Source: Aestuariivivens sediminis
Lineage (GTDB): Bacteria; Bacteroidota; Bacteroidia; Flavobacteriales; Flavobacteriaceae
Reading direction: 5' to 3'
Length of the DNA stretch: 64,000 nt
NCBI RefSeq assembly: GCF_022662105.1
Contig: NZ_JAKMCP010000003.1
Location: forward strand, 496,001-560,000
Of this stretch, positions 18,530 through 27,123 are shown piece after piece. A program made the translations under genes and the position numbers. How positions within the stretch are numbered: position 1 is the stretch's first letter; each line of letters starts with the position of its first letter. The notes beneath the pieces are model-generated. The model saw nothing but the letters and a program-made list of their open reading frames with translations, had not been told where the DNA came from and did not search any database.

Positions 18530-19624
18530 ATGAAAAAATTCCACATCACTCTTATTGCCTTCATCTTTTTATCAATAGCACTAGGTTATTGTCAGCATGA
18601 AAACGACTCTAAAGTCATTTTAATTACTTTAGACGGGTTTAGATGGCAGGAACTTTTTACAGGTGCAGATGAAACTCTCGTTTCCAACGAAAAATATGTA
18701 GCGCAACCAGAGCATTTAAACAAGTTGTTTTGGAGATCTTCTGCCAAGGAACGAAGAGAAACTCTTTTACCATTTATTTGGAACTCTGTTAGCCAGTTCG
18801 GGCAAATTCACGGTAACAGACGGCTAAATAGCAAGATGAACTTAACAAACACCCATTGGTTTTCTTACCCGGGATACAACGAAATATTAAGTGGTATTGC
18901 CGATGACGACCGAATAAACAGTAACGACAAAATACCCAATCCTAATACAACAGTTTTAGAAACCGTGAACAATACGTCAGAATACCATGGACATGTTGCG
19001 GCATTTGGGAGTTGGGACGTTTTCCCATACATTGTGAATAGCGAACGAAGCAAAATACCCGTAAATGCGGGCTTTGATGTAGCATCCGGACTTTATTTAA
19101 CACCGAATGAACAGTATTTAAATAGAATACAAAAAAACACCTATAGTCCCTGGAGTTCTGTGCGTTTAGATGTGTTTACCCACCTTTATGCATTAGAGCA
19201 TATGAAAAAAGAACACCCCAATCTCGTTTATATTGCATTTGGTGAAACAGACGACTTTGCCCATGATGGCAATTATGAAGCCTATTTAAAATCGGCACAT
19301 AGGACCGATAGCTTCATTAAAGAATTATGGGATTTTACACAAAATGACCCCTTTTATAAAGACAACACAACGTTTATAATTACTACCGATCATGGCAGGG
19401 GAACTGAACCATTGGACACCTGGAGAAGTCATGGAAGAGACATTAAGGGCGCAGATGAGGTATGGTTAATTGTTTTTGGGAAACATATTGAATCCTTAGG
19501 AGAGGTTTCAAGATCTGAACAAATATATACCAACCAAATAGCAGCATCTATTGCTAAACTGTTAAACGTTCAAGTGAGCAAACAAGCTCAGGGCAGTGCG
19601 TTTTATTTCATAAATAATCCCTAA
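18530..19624 (+). CDS. Secreted alkaline-phosphatase-superfamily phosphodiesterase/phosphatase
   Basis: This exported enzyme of 364 residues belongs to the alkaline phosphatase superfamily (type I phosphodiesterase/sulfatase fold). After a signal peptide (LIAFIFLSIALGYCQ) comes the first metal site VILITLDGFRWQELFTGAD. Further sites are YIAFGETDDFAHDG and IITTDHGRG with a later RSHGRD. The short nucleophile region is not obvious, so whether it cleaves phosphomonoesters or diesters is open. It is followed after 111 bases by a metallophosphoesterase on the same strand, and both abut the SusC/SusD locus, which fits removal of phosphate groups from a phosphorylated glycan or lipid head group. No LacI-type palindrome is seen in front of it. 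Confidence 0.75.
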   Translation: MKKFHITLIAFIFLSIALGYCQHENDSKVILITLDGFRWQELFTGADETLVSNEKYVAQPEHLNKLFWRSSAKERRETLLPFIWNSVSQFGQIHGNRRLNSKMNLTNTHWFSYPGYNEILSGIADDDRINSNDKIPNPNTTVLETVNNTSEYHGHVAAFGSWDVFPYIVNSERSKIPVNAGFDVASGLYLTPNEQYLNRIQKNTYSPWSSVRLDVFTHLYALEHMKKEHPNLVYIAFGETDDFAHDGNYEAYLKSAHRTDSFIKELWDFTQNDPFYKDNTTFIITTDHGRGTEPLDTWRSHGRDIKGADEVWLIVFGKHIESLGEVSRSEQIYTNQIAASIAKLLNVQVSKQAQGSAFYFINNP

Positions 19625-19735
19625 AAATGAAGTATCATCAATACGTGAAAATTCAAGACTGTAAACTCATCTTGTTTTAAGTTCAGAAAAGTCCCGAGAT
19701 TATCTTATAAATATTTTTAATCAATCTTTTATGGC

Positions 19736-21664
19736 ATGAAATTCATAAGCTTTTTATTTTACTCATTCCTATTCTTATTAATAAACGTTTCCTGCAACTC
19801 CAAAATCGAGTCAAAACCAGAAGCAGAACTGCAAATAGCGGTTATTGCCGATGTTCATTTACAAGATGTGTATGGCGCACTTTCAGACCATAATTACAGG
19901 GGTGTAAAAAACGATAAAAATGGAAAATATGCGCTTATAAGAACTATGGGATCTCAATTGCGTTCCACTCGAATTTTTAATGAAAACTATTTTGCTTTTT
20001 TGGCTTCTTTGGACGATGTCGTGAATAGAAATATCAAGCACGTGTTGCTTCCTGGTGATTTTTCGGATGATGGTCAACCGCTGCATTTAAGAGGTCTAAA
20101 AGAAATTTTGGATAGGTATTCAAAATTGCACAATATTTCCTTTTACCTGATTACGGGGAACCATGACGTAGTACAACCCTTTAGTCATGATGATGGCAAG
20201 GTCGATTTTCTAGGCATTGGAGGTAAGGCTCAACCTATATTGTCGAGTTCAACCTTACAAACTTCTTCTTCCAATGAGACCTATCCCCCAATAGTAAGTA
20301 AAGATATTCAAAATTTAGGATATCTGGAGGTGACCAAGCTATTCGGGAATTACGGATTTTTTCCACAAGAAAGCAATTTATATTGGGAATCTCCATTTTC
20401 CAATTACAATTATGATAATTACGATTTTCAAGTTGCTCAGCAAATGGCTGCATTGGAAAACAGAAGCCGGCTAATACCCGGAAATGATATTCCTCTTCCT
20501 GACATCAGTTATCTGGTTGAACCTATTAGTGGCTTATGGTTATTGGCACTGGACGCCAATACCTACCTGAAAAGAGATCTGAATGAACTAAATTCAGAGT
20601 ATCGTAATACCGGTGAAGGACATAACAATTTACTAAATCGAAAAAAATATCTTATCGATTGGGTAGAAAAAGTGGTTAAAGAAGCACAGCTAAGAGGCAA
20701 AACACTTATTGCTTTTAGTCATTACCCGATGATTGACTTTAACAATGATGCCTCATCGAATATCGATAACCTGCTAATTGGAAGTAAAATGCAGCTTAAC
20801 AGGGTGCCCAATGAAGATGTCGCCGAATTGTTTGCTCAAGCCGGTTTGAGAATCCATTTTGGTGGTCACATGCATCTCAATGACACCGGAATACGAACGA
20901 GCAAAGAAGGACATACCCTTATAAACATACAGACACCATCACTAGCAGCTTACAAACCAGCCTATAAATTGCTTACCTTAAAAGAAAATAACCTGGCAGA
21001 AATAGAAACCATTGTTATCGATTCGGTTCCTGGATATGATACATTTTTTGAACTCTACAGACAGGAACATGATTATTTAAAAAGTATCGGAACTATAAAT
21101 ATTTGGAACGATACCATACTGAGCTCTAAAAGCTACCATGAATTAATGAGCTGGCATTTAAAGGAACTAGTGCGATTGCGCTTTTTAAAGTCCGAATGGC
21201 CTTCTCATTTTACCGAGCTGCTCTTATCGCTTTCAGGAAAGGAACTATTAATGCTTTCGCAATTAGAAAGCGGTTTACCGTTTGATGAAAACTCTAAAAA
21301 TACGCTATTTGAAAATATCCGTTTTTCGAATAGATGGCCACAAATTGAAACTATGTTAAAACAACATAAATTAACACTGGACCAGTTTGAAGATTGGTCT
21401 GGTGAAGATTTGATATTTGACATCTATAGACTTAGGAGTGCAGATCAACTTGCATTTAATGACATAGGTACCAGCAGATTAAAACAATACGAATGCCTTA
21501 CCCATGCTTTCTTAAACTCGAGTGCTATGACTTCAGTTGATAATACTTTAAGCAAGAAAATGATGGAACTGATGATTTTACTTGATAAATTTATGCATGG
21601 TGCGCCTTCCATTCATTTTGAAATTAACTTGAACACCGGAGAAATACAGTCTTTATATAATTAA
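19736..21664 (+). CDS. Metallophosphoesterase lipoprotein
   Basis: This is a predicted lipoprotein of 642 residues (signal ending LINVSC). The N-terminal 400 residues carry the calcineurin-like metal motifs in order: D-x-H (VIADVHL), G-D (LLPGDFSDDG), G-N-H-D (LITGNHDV), H (IAFSHYPM) and G-H-x-H (FGGHMHLND). The C-terminal 200 residues are helical and unassigned. It should act on phosphate esters in the periplasm or on the cell surface. It is probably co-transcribed with the upstream phosphodiesterase gene and is convergent with susD. The substrate is unknown, but position suggests a part in the phosphoglycan locus. Confidence 0.8.
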   Translation: MKFISFLFYSFLFLLINVSCNSKIESKPEAELQIAVIADVHLQDVYGALSDHNYRGVKNDKNGKYALIRTMGSQLRSTRIFNENYFAFLASLDDVVNRNIKHVLLPGDFSDDGQPLHLRGLKEILDRYSKLHNISFYLITGNHDVVQPFSHDDGKVDFLGIGGKAQPILSSSTLQTSSSNETYPPIVSKDIQNLGYLEVTKLFGNYGFFPQESNLYWESPFSNYNYDNYDFQVAQQMAALENRSRLIPGNDIPLPDISYLVEPISGLWLLALDANTYLKRDLNELNSEYRNTGEGHNNLLNRKKYLIDWVEKVVKEAQLRGKTLIAFSHYPMIDFNNDASSNIDNLLIGSKMQLNRVPNEDVAELFAQAGLRIHFGGHMHLNDTGIRTSKEGHTLINIQTPSLAAYKPAYKLLTLKENNLAEIETIVIDSVPGYDTFFELYRQEHDYLKSIGTINIWNDTILSSKSYHELMSWHLKELVRLRFLKSEWPSHFTELLLSLSGKELLMLSQLESGLPFDENSKNTLFENIRFSNRWPQIETMLKQHKLTLDQFEDWSGEDLIFDIYRLRSADQLAFNDIGTSRLKQYECLTHAFLNSSAMTSVDNTLSKKMMELMILLDKFMHGAPSIHFEINLNTGEIQSLYN

Positions 21665-21924
21665 AACTATTAGGATAATCAAACAAATTCTACTTGGTTT
21701 GCCGATGACATTCCTTCCTTAATTAAACAAAATTCAGGTACCCCTCCCAAAATAAACGCATATTGGTAAAAAGGCCTAAATAGTAGATATCAAAATCTAA
21801 TAAAGAACCTATTTAAGGTCCCTTAAATTTACAAATGCCCTGTAGACAAATTGTTTTGATAACATGCATCCAATACTGCTTAAAGTTGTTTTGCGAAACC
21901 ACAGGGTATAGATTTGAATAAAAA

Positions 21925-21960
21925 AACACAGGCAGAAAACTTTCATTATCTGCCTGTGTT
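21925..21960 (-). terminator. Rho-independent terminator of susCD
   Basis: Perfect 12-base inverted repeat AACACAGGCAGA ... TCTGCCTGTGTT followed on the minus strand by seven T, 45 bases after the susD stop. The remaining 21665-21924 shows no gene. Confidence 0.8.
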
Positions 21961-22004
21961 ATACAATTAAACTAAAACTAAACTATAATAAACTAACTCA
22001 AATC

Positions 22005-23747
22005 TTAATATCCACTATTTTGTTCCAGATAACCTGGGGTATTAGAAGCTCCGTCTATAGCAGACTGTGGAATTGGGAACAATCTGTTATTTGGATTGGC
22101 ATCCGATTTTTCTGTCCACGGATCTTCATAGTGACCAAAACGGATCTGATTGGTTCGTCTTAGGCCTTCCCAATAGAATTCGAAACCAAATTCTCTATAC
22201 AGCACATCCAAATTCACTGATGAAAGTGCAGCAGGGATAGGTGATCGTGCGGTTCTGGATGTTCTTACTGTATTGACATCGGCTAAAGCCCCGGCAGCAT
22301 CTCCATTTCGTAATTTTGCTTCGGCACGCATCAAATATATTTCGGCGTAACGTAATAACACGATATCTATGCTACTAAAGTTGTTAGCGTTTGGCGATGT
22401 ACGGCTAAAAGCGTATTTCGAAAAACGGTAACCTGTGTGATGCGCTCTTCCTTCGTTAGTGAAATCAATTTGCGGAGTCAAATCCACATAGGCCACATTT
22501 TTATCCGGACCATTACCTTTGATTTGTTTCACAGGGTAAATCCTGTACCCTTCATCACAGGTATAAAATGCTCCGTTCGGGTCTTTTCTTGGTCCCCATG
22601 GCACGCCGCGAATTATACCTCTGTCAAATTCATAATCATCGGCAGATGCACAGTAATAGTGATCTTCATCATTTAATGGTGATAAACCTGTTAAATCTTC
22701 AAGCTCCGGCGGTATTTGTTGGTTCTTCTTATAAAATCTGGAATCGGCATCCGCAGGATCTGTAGCACCATATGCATCTACCCAGGTTTGATAGAAATCC
22801 GGAGTCATACCAGGGCCATCTGTTCCATCCGAACTTGGAAACTCAGGTCTACCCCAAAGGGAACCTGGTAATGACCAATAAGTCCATCGACTGTGTTCTC
22901 TTCGCAATACACCTCGCTGATCTAAAGCAAAAATTAACTCCGGGTTAGTATTGTTGTCATCATCGAACAAATCAAAATATTCGGGAGACATGCTAAACAG
23001 TCCCGAGTTAATAATGTTATCGGTATATTGAATCACTTTATCCATATCGGCAGTTGTGAAATTAGGCGTTCCGTAAGGGTCGCGGTACACTGCTGCATTT
23101 AAATTCAATCGTGCCAAAAAGCCCCATACTGCTGCTTGGGACAATCGACCCGGTGCTTTGTTCGTATTGATTACATCGACCACAGACAGTAATTCACTTT
23201 CAATATAATTAATAGCTTCCTGACCACGAAGTACTACAGAGGTTTCAGCAGAGGACTCCTTTTGAAAAACAAGACCCCAGCTATCTAACATAAGCATATT
23301 TAAATAGGCTCTAAGTGCTTTCATTTCATACAACGCTCCAGCTGCTTCTGAATTTCCATTTTCTGCCAACGGTGTTAGCACCTCGATTGCAGATAAGGTT
23401 CGGGAAATGTTTTTAGTTAGCTCATTCCATGCGCTACCCACTAAATCGTTGGTAGGTGTGATGGTGTGTGCGTGCGTCGCTAAGAATTTACCGCCATCGT
23501 ACCAGTCGGTTCCACCGCGATAAGGCAAAATGGCTTCATCACTGGCAATTTCCTGAAGCCCAAAATAGTTGGTATGACGCCATACCCATGACACCTGACC
23601 ATAGGCCGGTGCTAAAGCTCCGGTAATCGCTTCTGCTTGACCGGTACCTTCCAAATTTTCATCAAGCACTTCTTCATTTAAATCGGTACAGTTCCAGTTT
23701 AAAAGTAAACTGGCTGCAAGAATTGTGTATATTATTTTATTTTTCAT
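22005..23747 (-). CDS. SusD/RagB-family glycan-binding lipoprotein
   Basis: This is a surface lipoprotein of 580 residues that binds substrate and forms a lid over its SusC partner. It has a signal peptide with Cys near residue 20 (LLLNWNCTDLNEE), the SusD-like N-terminal helical part (WNELTKNISRTLSAIEVL) and the RagB/SusD C-terminal signature (DIVLLRYAEIYLMRAEAKLR, then VNTVRTSR and FEFYWEGLRRTNQIRFG). It follows susC by 18 bases and ends before a strong terminator. Its substrate specificity is not readable. The surrounding mannosidases suggest a mannose-containing ligand. Confidence 0.92.
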   Translation of the reverse strand: MKNKIIYTILAASLLLNWNCTDLNEEVLDENLEGTGQAEAITGALAPAYGQVSWVWRHTNYFGLQEIASDEAILPYRGGTDWYDGGKFLATHAHTITPTNDLVGSAWNELTKNISRTLSAIEVLTPLAENGNSEAAGALYEMKALRAYLNMLMLDSWGLVFQKESSAETSVVLRGQEAINYIESELLSVVDVINTNKAPGRLSQAAVWGFLARLNLNAAVYRDPYGTPNFTTADMDKVIQYTDNIINSGLFSMSPEYFDLFDDDNNTNPELIFALDQRGVLRREHSRWTYWSLPGSLWGRPEFPSSDGTDGPGMTPDFYQTWVDAYGATDPADADSRFYKKNQQIPPELEDLTGLSPLNDEDHYYCASADDYEFDRGIIRGVPWGPRKDPNGAFYTCDEGYRIYPVKQIKGNGPDKNVAYVDLTPQIDFTNEGRAHHTGYRFSKYAFSRTSPNANNFSSIDIVLLRYAEIYLMRAEAKLRNGDAAGALADVNTVRTSRTARSPIPAALSSVNLDVLYREFGFEFYWEGLRRTNQIRFGHYEDPWTEKSDANPNNRLFPIPQSAIDGASNTPGYLEQNSGY

Positions 23748-23765
23748 TACCTAAATTTTTTTTAA

Positions 23766-26729
23766 TTAAAATGCTACGTTTAGACCAAATAATACCGTTC
23801 TATTCCTAGGGTAACTGTAGTAATCAATACCATAAGTTTTAATATCATTTGTTGGGATACCTGTATTAAGTTCAGGATCAAATCCACTATAATCTGAAAT
23901 GGTGAATAAATTTTGTCCTGTTATTGTTAGACGAATATTATTAACCATATCTCCTATTCCTAATACATTTGGATCTAAGCTATACCCTAATGTAGCGTTG
24001 TTTAATCTTAAATAGCCTCCATCTTCCAAATAACGATCTGAAACCGTGTTCGAGTTGGATGCAGACTCATTCGGGTACTCGATAGCCCTATTTGTTGTAT
24101 TAAAGGAGTTGGCCAAATTTCCTCTATTGAAGAGAGACATTGCCACGTGGTTGTATATTTTATTGCCACTTACACCATTAAAATTTAACCCTAAATCAAA
24201 CTTCTTATAATTAAAGTTAAGAAAGAAGGAATAGATAAAATCCGGTAATGCATTCCCTGCAACATAACGGTCGTCATCTAAAATTTCGCCATCACCATTT
24301 CTATCACTAAATTGATTTAATCCATCCGAACCTATTCCATCAAATTCCAACATATAAAAGGCGCCGATAGCCTCCCCGTTAAGCACGCCATTAATGGTGG
24401 CCCCGGTTTGTCCTGCTCCTTGTGCTGCTCCTGTAGTTAGTATTTGATATGGAGAATTTACAACTTCATTTTTAATTATAGAAAAATTACCTCCTATGTT
24501 ATAGGAGAAATCCCCGTTTTGGTCGCTTTGATAATCAAGAGCCATCTCCAAACCATTGTTTTTAATTTCCATATCCGGAATATTGGTCCAGTATCTATCA
24601 GTCGGTTGGATAGGATCTGTTGGTGTTACTTCCAATAAAATATTCTCAGAGACCTTATTAAAGTAATCTATCGTACCGGATAATCTATTGTTGAACAGAC
24701 TAAAATCTAAACCAACGTTAAACTGTGTAGATACTTCCCATTGAATATCAGGATTTGCCAAACGCGTGTAAATTGTACCATAAGGATAAGCACTTATGTC
24801 GTTCGCTCCTGATAATAAAGGGTATGTGTCATTATCAGTTATACTTTCCGTAAAACTTGCTTTGGTTATTTTTGCGGGTATTTCCTGGCTACCCGTTTGT
24901 CCCCAACTTGCTCTTAATTTAAGATTGTTTATGGATTCGGATGAGGCCATAAACTCTTCATTGGTAATATTCCAACCCAAGGCAAAGGATGGGAAATAAC
25001 CATACCTGTTGTTACCACCAAATTTTGATGAACCATCCGCCCTAATGGTTGCCGTTAATAGATATCGGCTATCATAGGCATAATTCAAACGTCCAAAAAA
25101 CGATTGTAATTCATTTCTTATCGCATAAGCCGACTGCAATGTTGGTTCCGAAGCTGTTTCAATTTGATATCTCGGTTCCACACCATTATCAGGGAACCCT
25201 GATAAATTAAATACTTTTTGGTATACCTCCGTCTCCTGGTATGAATGTCCACCTAAAAGTGTGAAGTTGTGTAAATCCTTAGTATAGTTATACGTTAGTG
25301 TGTTTTCCACTAATGTATTTTGATTTTTTGTCGTAGAAGAATTTAAAGAACCTAATGTAATAAAGGTCTCTGTGGCATATGGCCTTAGCTGGATGTCCCT
25401 ATTCGTCATCGAATAATCGACCCCAATATTTATTCTATAAGTCAGTCCGTCGATAATCTCTAATGAAGGTGCAATATTTGCTAAAATCCTGTAGTTATCA
25501 GCAAAATCGCCATAGAGTCTTTCTGAGACTAAAGGGTTTACCACATCATTACTTAAATCTGAGGTAAGCTCTCCATTAGTATAAACAGGATCGGTTGGAT
25601 TCATGCTCAGCATATTGTTTATGATGCCATTCGTATCTGGCCGGGTATTGTCTATTTTACTTCCCGTAAAATTGAATTCTACCTTTAATTTATCTTTAAG
25701 ACCTCTCTGCGTTAAATTTAAACGACCTGAATAACGCTTTAAATTACTGTTTCTAAATATCCCTTCCTGATCGTCAAGCCCTAGAGATGCCGCATATGAA
25801 GAATTTTCTGTTCCTCCGCTCATTGAGAAATTTATATTCTTAGAAACGGCCGTTCTCGTTAATTCATCTTGCCAATTAGTCGATCCGCCGCCATCATTCA
25901 AAACACCGTTAATGGCGTTCACCTGAGTTCTAAATTCATCAGCGCCAAAGACATCTACTTCGTTCGATAAGTTTGAAAAAGCCGTAGATACCGACAAATT
26001 CATTTGTGTTTTACCTTGCTTACCTTTTTTGGTCGTAATTACAATAACCCCATTGGCCGCTCTTGATCCATAAATAGCAGCAGCAGAGGCATCTTTAAGT
26101 ACATCTATACTTTCTATGTCTTGTGGGTTAATAAAGTTTAATGGATTGGTAGACACACCAATTCCCGTATTATCAAGAGCAAAACCATCTACTACGTAAA
26201 GTGGTGTGGTTCCAGAACGTAAACTACCTACACCACGGATTATCACATCCTGAGCGGCTCCAGGCTCTCCACTGGCAGCCGTAATATTCACACCGGCTAC
26301 TTTACCTTGCAAAAGCTGTCCCGCATTCGCTACGACCCCTTTATTAAAGCCTTCGCTTTTTATAGAAGCGATCGCTCCGGTTACGTCTTTTCGTTTTTGA
26401 GTTCCATACCCTACAACAACTACCTCGTCGAGGGCACTTGCATCTGATTGGAGTGTAATGTTTAGTTTAGTTTCTGTGCCGATTGTTACCTGTTGTGTAA
26501 CCATCCCAACATAAGATATCTCTAGCACATCTCCTTCTGCGGCCTGAATCGCAAAATTTCCATCGAAATCGCTAACAACACCTCTGGAAGTTCCAACCAG
26601 TAAAACATTGGCTCCTGGTAAGGGCATACCTGTTTCATCGGTTACCGTACCCGTAATCTCGATTTGCGCCCACGATATTGTGGATAATGCGACCAATAAG
26701 ATTACCATTAAAGTTGTAATTTTTTTCAT
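23766..26729 (-). CDS. SusC/RagA-family TonB-dependent outer-membrane transporter
   Basis: This outer-membrane transporter of 987 residues imports oligosaccharides or glycoconjugate fragments using TonB energy. Domains in order: signal peptide (ending ISWAQ), carboxypeptidase-like regulatory domain (VTDETGMPLPGANVLLVGT, DFDGNF), a TonB-box-like DEVVVVGYG near residue 100, plug (GVGSLRSGTTPLYVVDG, IDVLKDASAAAIYGSRAANGVI), and the 22-strand barrel to the terminal phenylalanine (FGLNVAF). There is no STN domain, so it is not controlled by an ECF sigma/FecR pair. Instead a LacI-type palindrome stands 82 bases upstream of its start. It is co-transcribed with susD. Confidence 0.94.
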   Translation of the reverse strand: MKKITTLMVILLVALSTISWAQIEITGTVTDETGMPLPGANVLLVGTSRGVVSDFDGNFAIQAAEGDVLEISYVGMVTQQVTIGTETKLNITLQSDASALDEVVVVGYGTQKRKDVTGAIASIKSEGFNKGVVANAGQLLQGKVAGVNITAASGEPGAAQDVIIRGVGSLRSGTTPLYVVDGFALDNTGIGVSTNPLNFINPQDIESIDVLKDASAAAIYGSRAANGVIVITTKKGKQGKTQMNLSVSTAFSNLSNEVDVFGADEFRTQVNAINGVLNDGGGSTNWQDELTRTAVSKNINFSMSGGTENSSYAASLGLDDQEGIFRNSNLKRYSGRLNLTQRGLKDKLKVEFNFTGSKIDNTRPDTNGIINNMLSMNPTDPVYTNGELTSDLSNDVVNPLVSERLYGDFADNYRILANIAPSLEIIDGLTYRINIGVDYSMTNRDIQLRPYATETFITLGSLNSSTTKNQNTLVENTLTYNYTKDLHNFTLLGGHSYQETEVYQKVFNLSGFPDNGVEPRYQIETASEPTLQSAYAIRNELQSFFGRLNYAYDSRYLLTATIRADGSSKFGGNNRYGYFPSFALGWNITNEEFMASSESINNLKLRASWGQTGSQEIPAKITKASFTESITDNDTYPLLSGANDISAYPYGTIYTRLANPDIQWEVSTQFNVGLDFSLFNNRLSGTIDYFNKVSENILLEVTPTDPIQPTDRYWTNIPDMEIKNNGLEMALDYQSDQNGDFSYNIGGNFSIIKNEVVNSPYQILTTGAAQGAGQTGATINGVLNGEAIGAFYMLEFDGIGSDGLNQFSDRNGDGEILDDDRYVAGNALPDFIYSFFLNFNYKKFDLGLNFNGVSGNKIYNHVAMSLFNRGNLANSFNTTNRAIEYPNESASNSNTVSDRYLEDGGYLRLNNATLGYSLDPNVLGIGDMVNNIRLTITGQNLFTISDYSGFDPELNTGIPTNDIKTYGIDYYSYPRNRTVLFGLNVAF

Positions 26730-26811
26730 ATTTGATCATTAAAAATTAGTTATTTATCAGCGAAATAACAACAAAATTGTCATATTCTGAATTATTTACA
26801 CCCAAAACCCT

Positions 26812-26827
26812 ATGCAAAGGTTTGCAT
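26812..26827. promoter_or_regulatory. LacI-type operator 1 (susC side)
   Basis: The 16-base sequence ATGCAAAGGTTTGCAT is a perfect 7-base inverted repeat around GG. It stands 82 bases before susC. The same sequence occurs at 45981 and 47278, and a near copy at 27041. The size and symmetry fit LacI-family operators. Binding by the local LacI protein is inferred. Confidence 0.8.
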
Positions 26828-27040
26828 AAATTTATGCTTTTTTCCGCATTACTTCATCTTAAAAATACTCCGCTGTATCACTTATTTTTAAGTCCCTTTG
26901 ACTCCTGAAACAAACTCTAATAAATATAATCCATTTTTATTTACTCCCGACGTTTTATCTGATAAATAATATCTCCATTATTAATCAATAAACCACAATG
27001 ACCCATTCCATATTTATTGCATATTTCTTTTTAACCAACA

Positions 27041-27056
27041 ATGCAAACCTTTGCAC
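27041..27056. promoter_or_regulatory. LacI-type operator 2 (phosphatase side)
   Basis: ATGCAAACCTTTGCAC differs from the consensus reverse complement at one base. It lies 67 bases before the start chosen for the phosphodiesterase-phosphatase gene at 27124. That it overlaps the longer open frame starting at 26998 supports the later start. Confidence 0.75.
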
Positions 27057-27123
27057 AACAACTGTGCTTTCAACTTTTCCATCCATGCTTTTTTATTGTT
27101 ATTTTGTGATAAATCAAAAATTC

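Noticed and set aside
26998-27123. N-terminal extension of the phosphatase fusion
   Set aside because: The extension would run through the operator at 27041 and puts 42 residues before a perfect signal peptide, so the ATG at 27124 is the better start.
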